From contig NZ_LR812090.1 of NCBI RefSeq assembly GCF_903772925.1, forward strand, positions 4,355,902 through 4,419,901: 64,000 bases of DNA, read 5' to 3'. The stretch is from Alteromonas macleodii (GTDB lineage: Bacteria; Pseudomonadota; Gammaproteobacteria; Enterobacterales; Alteromonadaceae). The notes beneath the pieces are model-generated. The model made no database searches, was not told the DNA's origin, and saw only the letters and a program-made list of their open reading frames with translations. Below are positions 37,319 to 45,280 of the stretch, piece after piece (position 1 is the first letter of the stretch; every line of letters begins with the position of its first letter). Position numbers and translations under genes: made by a program.

Positions 37319-37900
37319 TTACTCCTCGTACAGCGTAAAGCTGTCTAGCACTAATGAATAGGCTGATGTACCCAGTGCACTTTCATGGTTGTCGATTTTG
37401 ACCGTACCTTCGAACCAATAAGGGTCGTACAAGTTTTCTACTGCGACACCTTCTTTGTATTCAACGTACAAAATTTGATTGGGCGGCGGTGGCGGCATAT
37501 GTAAGCAAGCACCAAAATACGGTACGACGAAAAAGGCAGTGGCCTTTTGTTCTTCATTTTGCTCTAAAGGTACAATAAATCCGGGGATGCGGATGGCTTT
37601 ACCATCAAATTCATCTATTACCCGTGTTGACACTAACGCTTGTTGATATCGTTGTGCTTGTTCATCTTCTAACTGCTTCGAGGCAAAGTCATCAATTGAG
37701 TCGGCAGCAGACCCGTCAGCAATATCATTTAAAAATTCTGGTCTGTTTAAAAGCGCACTCAAATCATCCTCAGGCATAAGGGCGACCCAGTCAATTTCTT
37801 CATAAACGGCGGCCGAAGCTAGATTAAGCGTACTTGTTAAAACCAATAACGCTGCAATTAAACCGAATTTAACGCCAGAAAGCGTGACAGAAAGTTTCAC
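37319..37900 (-). CDS. DUF3299 secreted protein
   Basis: A 193-residue protein with a cleavable signal peptide and a DUF3299 domain carrying Pro-Tyr-Phe-Gly-Ala-Cys-Leu-His-Met followed by five prolines. It is paralogous to the gene at 36126-36851 but lacks the longer membrane anchor. It is first of three tightly packed minus-strand genes. Its upstream region has a Zur-like half site at 37925-37946, so zinc control is possible. Function unknown. Confidence 0.8.
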   Translation of the reverse strand: MKLSVTLSGVKFGLIAALLVLTSTLNLASAAVYEEIDWVALMPEDDLSALLNRPEFLNDIADGSAADSIDDFASKQLEDEQAQRYQQALVSTRVIDEFDGKAIRIPGFIVPLEQNEEQKATAFFVVPYFGACLHMPPPPPNQILYVEYKEGVAVENLYDPYWFEGTVKIDNHESALGTSAYSLVLDSFTLYEE

Positions 37901-37924
37901 TAATACAACCTAAAGATATTATTT

Positions 37925-37946
37925 GATGAACACGTTATAACATATC
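37925..37946. promoter_or_regulatory. Weak Zur-like site upstream of the DUF3299 operon
   Basis: On the minus strand GATATGTTATA matches 10 of 11 positions of the Zur half site, but the other half is degenerate. It is 25 bases upstream of the start codon. Confidence 0.35.
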
Positions 37947-38154
37947 ACAGACGGGCAATATGCGAGAAACGTTTATCTTTGCAAAATGTTAATTAAGCGT
38001 CATTAGACGTGTTTGTAAAACGCTACACGCTACTGAGAAAAATCTACATAGTCCTATTTCTTTCGACTGCTCACATAACAACCCAAAAACTTTAAAAAAC
38101 ATAAAACCTTCTAAAATTCAATAACATAAATAAACTCTGAACATCTTTTAATAT

Positions 38155-38182
38155 TTGGCACAGTTCACGCATACATTAGACT
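38155..38182 (+). promoter_or_regulatory. Sigma-70-like promoter for the CsrB-type RNA
   Basis: TTGGCA (-35), a 16-base spacer and TAGACT (-10) would start transcription near 38189. I see no clear GacA/UvrY 18-bp box further upstream. Confidence 0.45.
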
Positions 38183-38188
38183 AACGGA

Positions 38189-38686
38189 TAAACGCAGAAC
38201 GTAATTTGTAGCCAGGATGGCTTTAGCGACGGAGAGGCCAGATTACGTAAATAGCAAAGACTGAAGGTGACGACATAGGAAGTATATGGAATGGTCACTA
38301 GGGATAAAAGGATGAGTCAGTGTTTGAGATTGAAGGATATCTGTAGAGCATTCGTTAAATTGCTGGTCGATGATGAGGTTAGGTAAAAGATAACCTAGAT
38401 AAACTCGCAGGATGCAAGGCTCTTGTTTCATAAGGATTGCGAACAAGCACTGAGTACCTACATCGCAAGCACTGACAGTGATGTCTCGTGCAGCAAAGGA
38501 CTGTTGACCCTATTTGGATTCGTTGAAGTACATGTGTGTTGCTTCAGCGAGACCATAGTGAGGACACTGGTAATGTCGTCGATATTATTAGTGAGTTGTC
38601 ACCCGACGACATTCCTCTCCCCTCAAAGGCCCATCCCGGCCTTTACATACCTCTGATTTTGGCCCGCCTTTGGCGGGCATTTTTTT
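38189..38686 (+). ncRNA. csrB: CsrB-family regulatory RNA (candidate)
   Basis: A roughly 500-base stretch without a credible protein gene that ends in a strong terminator. It contains about a dozen GGA triplets, eight of them AGGA, many in predicted hairpin loops. Examples are GCC-AGGAT-GGC near 38212 and the CTTGTT...AACAAG stem around AAGGATT near 38433. Many GGA-loop hairpins plus a terminal terminator are the hallmark of CsrB/RsmZ RNAs, which sequester the translational regulator CsrA. Two longer stems (38572-38581 with 38614-38623; 38635-38641 with 38648-38654) precede the terminator. This explains most of the gap 37901-38744. Confidence 0.72.
38662..38686 (+). terminator. Terminator of the CsrB-type RNA
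   Basis: A 7-bp all-GC stem (38662-38668 with 38672-38678), a 3-base loop and seven T. There is no upstream protein gene on this strand, which itself argues for a non-coding transcript. Confidence 0.9.
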
Positions 38687-38744
38687 ATTCTCTACTGTGA
38701 TAATATAAACAAGACTTCCGCCGCTTAAATAAAGAGCTACTTGC

Positions 38745-39959
38745 GTGCTATCGCCATCCGCATCTACTGTTGTTTTTAAAGTTCTCTTCTGTGCATTGCT
38801 CGCGACATCTGTTGGTCAAAGCGTCATGCTAACTACGCTTCCTTCTATGGGTCGCCAAGCCAGCCTTTCAGAGTTTCATATAGCAACAATCATGTCGAGC
38901 TCCGCGCTTATTTTCGCTTTCGGAACTAGTGTATGGAGCAAAGTAGCAAAGCGCGCTGGGTTCAGACGAATACTTATGGTGGGACTTACTGGCTATAGCT
39001 TAGGTACCTTTGCCTTCGCTAGCGCGTGGATGGCAGGGTTTTCTGGCATTATCAGTGGTACCAACTTATTCCTAGCGCTACTGATAAGTCGCAGTTTGCA
39101 ATCTACCGTTATGTCAGCAACGCCACCCTCTGCTGTAGGTTACGCTGTCGCTATAAGTTCACCGCAGGCTAGGGTAAGTGCTATTAGTAAAGTGACCTCT
39201 GCAAGCAATGTCGGGCAAATTGTCGGTCCAGCTTATGCAGGGTTATTGGTGGGTTTCGGCTTATTAGCTCCGCTTTACAGTATTGTTCTATTAACCTTGT
39301 TAGCACTGGCACTGGTGTATTTTAAGCTGCCAGTTTTACCGCCTTTATCTAAGCAACAGACGGCTGTGCATATAAGCGAAGACAATCAAGCCCCCACCAA
39401 AGTGCCGTATGTGTTTGTGGCTGCATGTATTTGCGTGTTTTGCGCTATGGCAATGATGCAGCAATCGCTGGGCTTCTTTTTTATCGATTTTTATCATTAC
39501 ACGCCCGTTGAAGCGGCTCGACAGGTGGGTTTTGCAATGATGGTCAGCGCCGCAGCCTCTCTCACCGCACAGTTTGGTTGGGTACAGAAAGGGCGTATAA
39601 GTAAAGAGACAATGATCACGCTGGCACTTCCTCTATTGGGATTGGCCTACCTGTTACTGTTCCTTCAACACTCATTGTTTGTGCTTTATTTTGCCATGGC
39701 TTTGATGGGGCTAGGTATGGGTATGGCCTACCCATCATTAGCTGCAGCGGCAACAACCTACTGCGCGCCTTCCCAACAAGCGACCATTACCGGGTTAATT
39801 ACAGCCACTACCGCCATGGGCTATGTTATAGGGCCGACACTTGCAGCAGTGGTATACCAAGTTAATATTGCCTTACCTTTCGCTGTAGCGTCAGTGCTAA
39901 TTGCCGTTACCACTTGTGTAGTCTATGTAGCGTTGCAAAGAGCTAGCCGCCACGAATAA
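38745..39959 (+). CDS. MFS transporter
   Basis: A 404-residue major facilitator with twelve hydrophobic segments. A drug-exporter-like Gly-Xaa-Arg-Arg loop occurs near residue 70, with a central hydrophilic loop near 195-220. It starts with GTG at 38745, with a weak AAAGAG about 8 bases upstream. Family membership points to efflux of small molecules. The next plus-strand gene is a siderophore-interacting protein, so siderophore export is possible but speculative. Confidence 0.85.
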   Translation: MLSPSASTVVFKVLFCALLATSVGQSVMLTTLPSMGRQASLSEFHIATIMSSSALIFAFGTSVWSKVAKRAGFRRILMVGLTGYSLGTFAFASAWMAGFSGIISGTNLFLALLISRSLQSTVMSATPPSAVGYAVAISSPQARVSAISKVTSASNVGQIVGPAYAGLLVGFGLLAPLYSIVLLTLLALALVYFKLPVLPPLSKQQTAVHISEDNQAPTKVPYVFVAACICVFCAMAMMQQSLGFFFIDFYHYTPVEAARQVGFAMMVSAAASLTAQFGWVQKGRISKETMITLALPLLGLAYLLLFLQHSLFVLYFAMALMGLGMGMAYPSLAAAATTYCAPSQQATITGLITATTAMGYVIGPTLAAVVYQVNIALPFAVASVLIAVTTCVVYVALQRASRHE

Positions 39960-40155
39960 GATTTAAAGACTAGCATCACAGGCGCGCACCTGTAGTTTCA
40001 TAATTGTTTTTCAAAGGTATTTATTTTTTTACCATTTATTATTAAAAATGCGGAACCTTTTCAGGATTGGGCTATCTTACTTAATACATGAAGTCGTTGA
40101 GTGTGCGTCTTTGTGGTGTGTAAATGTGTTTTCCAAGTTATGTTGTGGTTTTTTT

Positions 40156-40177
40156 AAGGGGCTTTTTAGCCCCTTTT
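40156..40177 (+). terminator. Rho-independent terminator between the MFS and siderophore genes
   Basis: An 8-bp stem (40156-40163 with 40168-40175), a 4-base T loop and a T-rich tail. It lies about 200 bases after the MFS stop, so it may close that mRNA or a separate short RNA. The rest of 39960-40377 shows only the Fur box. Confidence 0.8.
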
Positions 40178-40323
40178 CTTTTGCCTCCTATTTTCCAAAT
40201 TAGTACCTTTTTAAAGCCCTACTTCGCTGTGCTTATCTATCAATTGAAGTCAGTGTTGTAAATATCTTGCCTTTAATCTAAAAAACAGAATTTAACAAAC
40301 GTTATCATTCCAACTAAAGAAAT

Positions 40324-40342
40324 GGTAATGAGAACTATTATC
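40324..40342. promoter_or_regulatory. Fur box
   Basis: GGTAATGAGAACTATTATC matches 15 of 19 positions of the Fur consensus GATAATGATAATCATTATC. It lies 35 bases before the siderophore-interacting protein gene. Confidence 0.75.
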
Positions 40343-40377
40343 AAATAAAATCACCTTAAATTTTTAAGGAGAAACTA

Positions 40378-41151
40378 ATGGCTAAACCCCAACCCCGCCA
40401 AGCTGTTGTGACACAATCTGTTCGTATAACCCCTACTATGCAGCGCGTCTTTTTAGGTGGTGAAGATCTCCGCACTTTCCCTGCCGTAGCGGCGGGTGCT
40501 TATGTAAAGCTTATGTTCGATAAAAACGGAAACCCGCTCAACAAACCTACAGATATGGACCAAGTGGCAATGCGCACTTATACGGTTGCTCACTTTGATG
40601 CGGATAAACCCGAAATGGTTTTAGATATGGTTATTCACGCAGATAATGGTAAAACAGGGCCTGCTTCAGCGTGGGCTACAAGTACTAAACCTGGTGACGT
40701 TATTACATTAGCAGGTCCAGGCTCTAGCAAAGGCTTAAACGAACATTATGACTGGGTACTGCTAGCAGGCGATATGACTGCTCTACCCAGTATTAGAAAT
40801 CACCTTGCGACTCTTCCCTCTCATACTAAAGGTTATGCAGTAATTAAAATTCAAGATGAACAAGACGCAGTTGAGCTTGAAAAGCCTGAAGGGGTGAAGG
40901 TGGAATGGGTTTATGAACAATCTTTGCCCCATAGCCTTACACAGCTAGATTGGTTAGAAGGCAACCCTTCAGTTTGGGTTGCGTGTGAATTTTCAGATAT
41001 GCGAGCTATCCGCACATGGCTTAGGGATGAAAAAACTGTCGCTCACGACAGTTTGTATATAAGTAGCTATTGGAAAAAAGGTCGTAGCGAAGATCAGCAC
41101 AAAATAGAAAAGAGGCAGGATAGTGAAGCCTTTGCTAAATCCTTAGTCTAA
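40378..41151 (+). CDS. Siderophore-interacting protein (ViuB/SIP, FAD-binding)
   Basis: A 257-residue member of the siderophore-interacting protein family, cytoplasmic flavoenzymes that reduce ferric siderophores to release iron. The FAD-binding motif Arg-Thr-Tyr-Thr-Val lies near residues 61-65, and the NAD(P)H-binding C-terminal domain near 120-240 ends in Ser-Tyr-Trp-Lys-Lys-Gly. AAGGAG precedes the ATG. A Fur box lies directly upstream, so iron starvation should induce it. Confidence 0.92.
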   Translation: MAKPQPRQAVVTQSVRITPTMQRVFLGGEDLRTFPAVAAGAYVKLMFDKNGNPLNKPTDMDQVAMRTYTVAHFDADKPEMVLDMVIHADNGKTGPASAWATSTKPGDVITLAGPGSSKGLNEHYDWVLLAGDMTALPSIRNHLATLPSHTKGYAVIKIQDEQDAVELEKPEGVKVEWVYEQSLPHSLTQLDWLEGNPSVWVACEFSDMRAIRTWLRDEKTVAHDSLYISSYWKKGRSEDQHKIEKRQDSEAFAKSLV

Positions 41152-41232
41152 TGCCTTACTCATTGTTCTGTAGTGTTTGCAATTGTTTGTAAATTCTGCA
41201 TAAAAAACGCTGCTTCGGCGCTTTCACATTAA

Positions 41233-41251
41233 GATAATATTGATAATTATC
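41233..41251. promoter_or_regulatory. Fur-like palindrome upstream of csbD
   Basis: GATAATATTGATAATTATC matches 15 of 19 positions of the Fur consensus but is AT-rich, so a chance match is possible. It is about 100 bases upstream of the CsbD-family gene. Confidence 0.4.
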
Positions 41252-41351
41252 AGCAACCTATATTGTGGAATGTCCTTTGCTGATATTTATATAACTGGCA
41301 AGTTTTTTCGTCAGTTTTCTCAACCAATTGTTTGGATAAGGAGAGCACGTT

Positions 41352-41543
41352 ATGAACAATGATCGTATTGAAGGTAATTGGAAAGAAATGAAGGGTAAGG
41401 TACAACAGAAATGGGGTAAGCTTACCGATGATGACCTAGACGTAATCGACGGTCGCCGTGAAGAATTAGTAGGTAAGATTCAGCAGGAATACGGCAAAAG
41501 CCGTGACGAGGCTGAAAAAGAAGTAGACGCATACTTCAATTAA
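41352..41543 (+). CDS. CsbD-family stress protein
   Basis: A 63-residue hydrophilic protein with the CsbD pattern Trp-Lys-Glu-Met-Lys-Gly-Lys-Val and Trp-Gly-Lys-Leu-Thr-Asp-Asp-Asp. Such proteins are induced by general stress, and their molecular role is not established. AAGGAGAG precedes the ATG. It is a single-gene unit closed by a long bidirectional hairpin. Confidence 0.9.
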   Translation: MNNDRIEGNWKEMKGKVQQKWGKLTDDDLDVIDGRREELVGKIQQEYGKSRDEAEKEVDAYFN

Positions 41544-41621
41544 TAAGTCATATTTACCTTAGGGCACTTCAACAAAAGCGGTTTTTAAGTAGAGATTAGC
41601 GTTTGTTAGAGTAAATTATGA

Positions 41622-41653
41622 AAGGGCCACAACACAGTGTTGTGGCCCTTTTA
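41622..41653. terminator. Bidirectional terminator between csbD and the lipoprotein gene
   Basis: Arms of 14 bp (41622-41635 and 41637-41650) end in TTTT on the plus strand. It closes the CsbD gene and probably also the convergent sigma-factor operon. Confidence 0.85.
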
Positions 41654-41682
41654 TTTGCTTTCAAATCAGTAATTAAAATAAC

Positions 41683-42207
41683 TTACTCTTCTACCTTCGG
41701 CTGTAGGTTTTCACGTACTTCTCTCGCGTCAAAACTGGTTGCCGAAGTAGGGCGAGTCCCCTTACCTAGCTCTATACTCAAAATACTCTCGATTTCACTT
41801 TTTTGAGAGCCTCCCACGAAAACCCCGGTTTCGAATTGGCTAGTGGGGTGATAAGACGTGCGGCAAGTTAATACACCGCAGTCAGTGACGCGGGCGTAAC
41901 GCTGGCTAAAGCCCGCTGTTGGAGTGGTTTGAACCGTTTCTTTGTCTACTAAGGTTTCGCGGTCGGTAACCACAAACCAGTCATAACCTTCCAGTAGGGT
42001 TAGCTCAGCTGCGCGCAACATGGCATAGTCCATGGCTTTACCCTTATCGGTTCCTTTCGCCTTAAAGTGTACGCGGTATTGGGTATCACTTAACTTACTT
42101 TCGTTGTAACCAAAACCGCCTTTATCTGCTTGTCTATAATCAGGTTGACTTGCACAGCCAGTTATAATCAATACCGCAAGTACTAACATAATTTTAGTTT
42201 TCATCAT
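41683..42207 (-). CDS. CC0125/CC1285-like lipoprotein
   Basis: A 174-residue lipoprotein (Ile-Thr-Gly-Cys, Cys18) with the pattern Gly-Tyr-Xaa-Glu-Xaa-Lys-Leu and Arg-Ala-Ala-Glu-Leu-Thr-Leu-Leu-Glu-Gly-Tyr. These are typical of a widespread family of uncharacterised outer-membrane-type lipoproteins. It overlaps the anti-sigma gene by 14 bases and is the third gene of the ECF operon, so it is likely part of the sensed or regulated envelope process. Confidence 0.78.
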   Translation of the reverse strand: MMKTKIMLVLAVLIITGCASQPDYRQADKGGFGYNESKLSDTQYRVHFKAKGTDKGKAMDYAMLRAAELTLLEGYDWFVVTDRETLVDKETVQTTPTAGFSQRYARVTDCGVLTCRTSYHPTSQFETGVFVGGSQKSEIESILSIELGKGTRPTSATSFDAREVRENLQPKVEE

Positions 42208-43048
42208 CTACTCCTTCGGCTTTCTTAGCTAGCCAAGTTGCTTCAATTGCGTTTTTCTCTTGCTCTCGGTTTAATGGCGCAGACGCCATCATCATATCTA
42301 ACTTATCTTCTAACAGTTTGGCACCCGTAGCAGTCTGATATTGACCTGTATTAGCGCCTAACTCATCCAATTTGCTGGCCGCAAGTTGCCAGCCGCCTTG
42401 CTTGTCTTTACAAGCAATCATTACATTTAGTTCATCTTGAGACGTCACTTCCGCCTGACGGCAAAAGTTAAAGTCAGTGTTTAAAAAAGACAGTTTAGGC
42501 GTCACCGTTACGCCGGATTCAAATGAGGTAGTCTCTCCACTTAAATTACTGTCGAGCGCAGACGATACATTAGCCCAGTGTGAAGGTTGTGAAGTATCAG
42601 CACCTTGTTGGTTAAAGAATACCAAACCAGCAAAAACCGCCACACTTGCAGCTATGGCAAATGGCCCTTTCCACTTTGTTTGTTCACCGCGTGCGCCATC
42701 AGCGGCATTCACTTTTCGAGGAAACGGCCTCACATTTACCGCTGAACTCTGATTTGCTGAGGCCTGGTTTGCTGAGCTTTCCCCATTCAAACGTTCACTA
42801 CGACCCTGTATTACGCTTTTCTCACTTAAGCGACTGTCATCACTCAAAAGCGCGACGATTTCTTTAGGGAGCGCAACTGCAGTCGCCTTTTCCGCAGCCA
42901 CTTTCACTACTCTGTCTACTTCTGCAAGTGCAGCAAGACGGTCAGAAACCATTACGTCATGTGCTATCGCCTCGCGAACCGTATCCATTTCCCCAGCATC
43001 TAACTCTCCATCTAAGAAAGCAGAGAGTTTTTCGTCAGATAAGATCAC
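42194..43048 (-). CDS. Membrane-bound anti-sigma factor
   Basis: A 284-residue single-pass membrane protein. The cytoplasmic N-terminal part (1-75), starting Leu-Ser-Ala-Phe-Leu-Asp-Gly-Glu-Leu, resembles anti-sigma domains but lacks the His-Cys zinc motif. A membrane helix spans about 129-146 and the remainder is periplasmic. It overlaps the sigma gene by four bases and should hold that sigma factor inactive until an envelope signal arrives. Confidence 0.82.
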   Translation of the reverse strand: MILSDEKLSAFLDGELDAGEMDTVREAIAHDVMVSDRLAALAEVDRVVKVAAEKATAVALPKEIVALLSDDSRLSEKSVIQGRSERLNGESSANQASANQSSAVNVRPFPRKVNAADGARGEQTKWKGPFAIAASVAVFAGLVFFNQQGADTSQPSHWANVSSALDSNLSGETTSFESGVTVTPKLSFLNTDFNFCRQAEVTSQDELNVMIACKDKQGGWQLAASKLDELGANTGQYQTATGAKLLEDKLDMMMASAPLNREQEKNAIEATWLAKKAEGVDDEN

Positions 43049-43548
43049 GATAGCACCTCATTTTGCCCGTTTAGTAAGTTTGATATTTTCGTTCTGGCTC
43101 TGGCAAGACGGCTCATAATGGTCCCTGCCGGCACTTGTAAAACTTCAGATGCGTCGGCATAACTCATTCCCTGTACTGCCACCAAAGAGAGGGTTTCTCT
43201 TTGCTCACAAGGCAGTTCATCCATGGCGCTTGAAATCTGCTTCAATGTCATAGAGTGGGTTACCGTTTCATCCATATCTACATGGTCATTTGCTGATTGC
43301 GCTTCATATGAAAGGGTATCGCTAGCGTTAGTTCTCACTTTCTTCGCCCTGTATTCATCTATCCAGCAGTTTCGACACACTCTAAATGCCCATGCCATTA
43401 GTGTAACTTGCTCAGGAATGGGTTTACTTAGTAGCCGTTCTAGCGTGTTCTGAAGTAAATCATCAGCATCATGTATGTTACCCGTCAATGAATATGCAAA
43501 CTTTCGCAATGACGGGACGAGTTCGGTCAACTCATCTTTCATTTTCAT
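43045..43548 (-). CDS. ECF-type RNA polymerase sigma factor
   Basis: A 167-residue sigma factor with region 2 (about 10-75, including Asp-Ala-Asp-Asp-Leu-Leu-Gln-Asn-Thr) and region 4 (about 110-160, Leu-Pro-Cys-Glu-Gln-Arg-Glu-Thr-Leu-Ser-Leu-Val) and no region 1 or 3. This is the ECF architecture. It leads an operon with an anti-sigma factor and a lipoprotein. A promoter-like motif at 43583-43610 would give autoregulation. The same motif recurs at the divergent protease gene and at the repeat-protein gene. Confidence 0.93.
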   Translation of the reverse strand: MKMKDELTELVPSLRKFAYSLTGNIHDADDLLQNTLERLLSKPIPEQVTLMAWAFRVCRNCWIDEYRAKKVRTNASDTLSYEAQSANDHVDMDETVTHSMTLKQISSAMDELPCEQRETLSLVAVQGMSYADASEVLQVPAGTIMSRLARARTKISNLLNGQNEVLS

Positions 43549-43582
43549 GTACCTTCGTGAAGATTTCCGTTATCAATACTTT

Positions 43583-43610
43583 ATTAACGAGCCACGAGTA
43601 TTTTTATTCC
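43583..43610 (-). promoter_or_regulatory. Candidate ECF promoter of the sigma operon
   Basis: Minus strand: GGAATAAAA, then CGTTAAT, with 16 bases between GGAAT and CGTT. The start site would be about 28 bases before the sigma ATG. Confidence 0.6.
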
Positions 43611-43675
43611 GTTGAATAACGATTTATTTCGAGCTTTTGTAAATTTAGGTTATCAGCCCTTCTTCAACACTCAGC

Positions 43676-43703
43676 GGAATTTTTCTTCTTTCTATTCGTC
43701 ACT
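43676..43703 (+). promoter_or_regulatory. Candidate ECF promoter of the protease gene
   Basis: Plus strand: GGAATTTTT, then CGTCACT, with 16 bases between GGAAT and CGTC. The start would be about 100 bases before the protease ATG. Confidence 0.5.
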
Positions 43704-43811
43704 ACATAAAATGGCAGCAGTGTCTTAGACTCTATTTATGACCATGGCACAATTTATGCCATTCCTTCTCAAGGCACTGAACTACTCCCATATGTTCAAT
43801 AAGGTAGCAAA

Positions 43812-45245
43812 ATGAAGTACACACTCTTTGTGGGGATAGTAGGTTTGTTTGCAGCTTCTATCTCTCAAGCCCAACTTACAGGAACATTGAATCAAGTGGT
43901 TTCACCGGTGCGCCCGATAATTGATAGAGCGCCCTCGGAATTGAAGAGCATTCGAGAGGAAGCAAGACGAAAGGTGCAAACGTCTGTCGATGGCGCCAGA
44001 GACCTATCTACATTGGGTTCAGGTGTTGTTGGCAAGGTCCCCGCCCCCCAATTTATAGCTCCTACGGCCACGACTATATTATCTGCGTCGGGGCAGAAAA
44101 TTATCAAAGAAGTTAGGTTAGAAAATGGTTTTCTTGCCGTTGAAAAGGAGTGGCTTTTTATAGGTGAGGAAGCCGATAAAGCATATTTCAATGGCACGAA
44201 TATGGAAATACTAGAGGTAAAGTTTTTACCTGCACTCTCTCAGTGGCTTTATAAAGTAAAGGTAACAGGGGACAAGGATGAAGTGTCGTATATTCGCAAC
44301 AGTTTACCCAGAAATCTGCAGTCTCAAATAGGACGAAATCATATTTACTTATCGCAAAGCGAAGCGGCTACGAACAAAAGCAAACCAGAGTCTGCACATA
44401 AGTTAGAAGCATCATCGCAAAAATTTGAATCTTGTTTGATACCCTTGCGCATTGGAATGGTTGATACCCATGTTGTGCCTACACACCCAATGCTGTCGCA
44501 TATTAGCCTAACACAAGCCTCTTTTATTGTTGGTCAAAGTCAGAAGAGCGAGCCCAGTAAAGATAGTAATATGAGCAGGGAAGGTGATGGAAAAGTTATA
44601 GGGCAGCCAATGTCCCAAGAAAATACAGTAGCCTTTTCCTCAGATCACGGCACAGCAGTAGCGAGCCTATTAGCGGCGTCACTGCCTGAATCAAGCCAAG
44701 TATTTAATGCTAGTGTATTTTACTCACGCAATAGTGTTAGCCAAGGAGCAACACTGATGTCATTAATTGAAGGCCTTAACTATTTAGCATCACAGCAGGT
44801 TGATGCCATAAATATGAGCATTGCAGGGCCCGACAACCCTATTTTAGCGCGTGTTATAAAACAGCTAGATAGAAACGGCATTCAAATTATTGCAGCTGTA
44901 GGTAATGAAGGGCCAGCATCTTTACCCTTATACCCCGCAGCCTACCCAGAAACACTTGGCATAACCGCAGTGGATAAATTACATGAAATATACAGGTGGG
45001 CCAACCAAGGTGACTATGTAGATTTCGCTGCATATGGCGTATCGGTTGATGCTGCACACCCTAGTGGAAAAACGGTTAGGCAAACAGGAACCTCAATGGC
45101 TTCCCCTCGTGCCACTTCGCTGTACGCATGTTTTTTCCGCACAGAGCAACAAAGACACGCCGCCTTGTTAAAAATGAAGAAAATAGCTTTAGATGCTGGC
45201 AACCCCGGGCGGGACAAGGTATTCGGCTTTGGCGTACTGCCTTAA
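43812..45245 (+). CDS. Secreted subtilisin-family (S8) serine protease
   Basis: A 477-residue exported subtilase. It has a signal peptide (cleavage near Ser-Gln-Ala, residue 20) and a long N-terminal region of about 190 residues without recognised domain, possibly a propeptide. The S8 domain has catalytic Asp218 (Gly-Met-Val-Asp-Thr-His), His279 (Asp-His-Gly-Thr), oxyanion Asn365 (Val-Gly-Asn-Glu-Gly) and Ser428 (Gly-Thr-Ser-Met-Ala-Ser-Pro). The domain ends without a C-terminal secretion module. It is divergent from the ECF sigma operon and shares a promoter-like motif with it. Possible roles are maturation of surface proteins or signal proteolysis. Confidence 0.9.
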   Translation: MKYTLFVGIVGLFAASISQAQLTGTLNQVVSPVRPIIDRAPSELKSIREEARRKVQTSVDGARDLSTLGSGVVGKVPAPQFIAPTATTILSASGQKIIKEVRLENGFLAVEKEWLFIGEEADKAYFNGTNMEILEVKFLPALSQWLYKVKVTGDKDEVSYIRNSLPRNLQSQIGRNHIYLSQSEAATNKSKPESAHKLEASSQKFESCLIPLRIGMVDTHVVPTHPMLSHISLTQASFIVGQSQKSEPSKDSNMSREGDGKVIGQPMSQENTVAFSSDHGTAVASLLAASLPESSQVFNASVFYSRNSVSQGATLMSLIEGLNYLASQQVDAINMSIAGPDNPILARVIKQLDRNGIQIIAAVGNEGPASLPLYPAAYPETLGITAVDKLHEIYRWANQGDYVDFAAYGVSVDAAHPSGKTVRQTGTSMASPRATSLYACFFRTEQQRHAALLKMKKIALDAGNPGRDKVFGFGVLP

Positions 45246-45280
45246 AAATATAGCCGTATTCATATTCACATTAACGCTCA

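Noticed and set aside
37925..37946. A full Zur box before the DUF3299 operon
   Set aside because: Only one half matches well, so it is kept as a weak site and not as a confident box.
37990..38050. TGTAAAACGCTACA as a GacA/UvrY box for the CsrB-type RNA
   Set aside because: The arms are too close together for the usual 18-bp TGTAAG-N6-CTTACA element.
38243..38656. Two frames of 67 and 77 codons in the csrB-like region
   Set aside because: No family resemblance, and GGA-rich hairpins and the terminator explain the region better as RNA.
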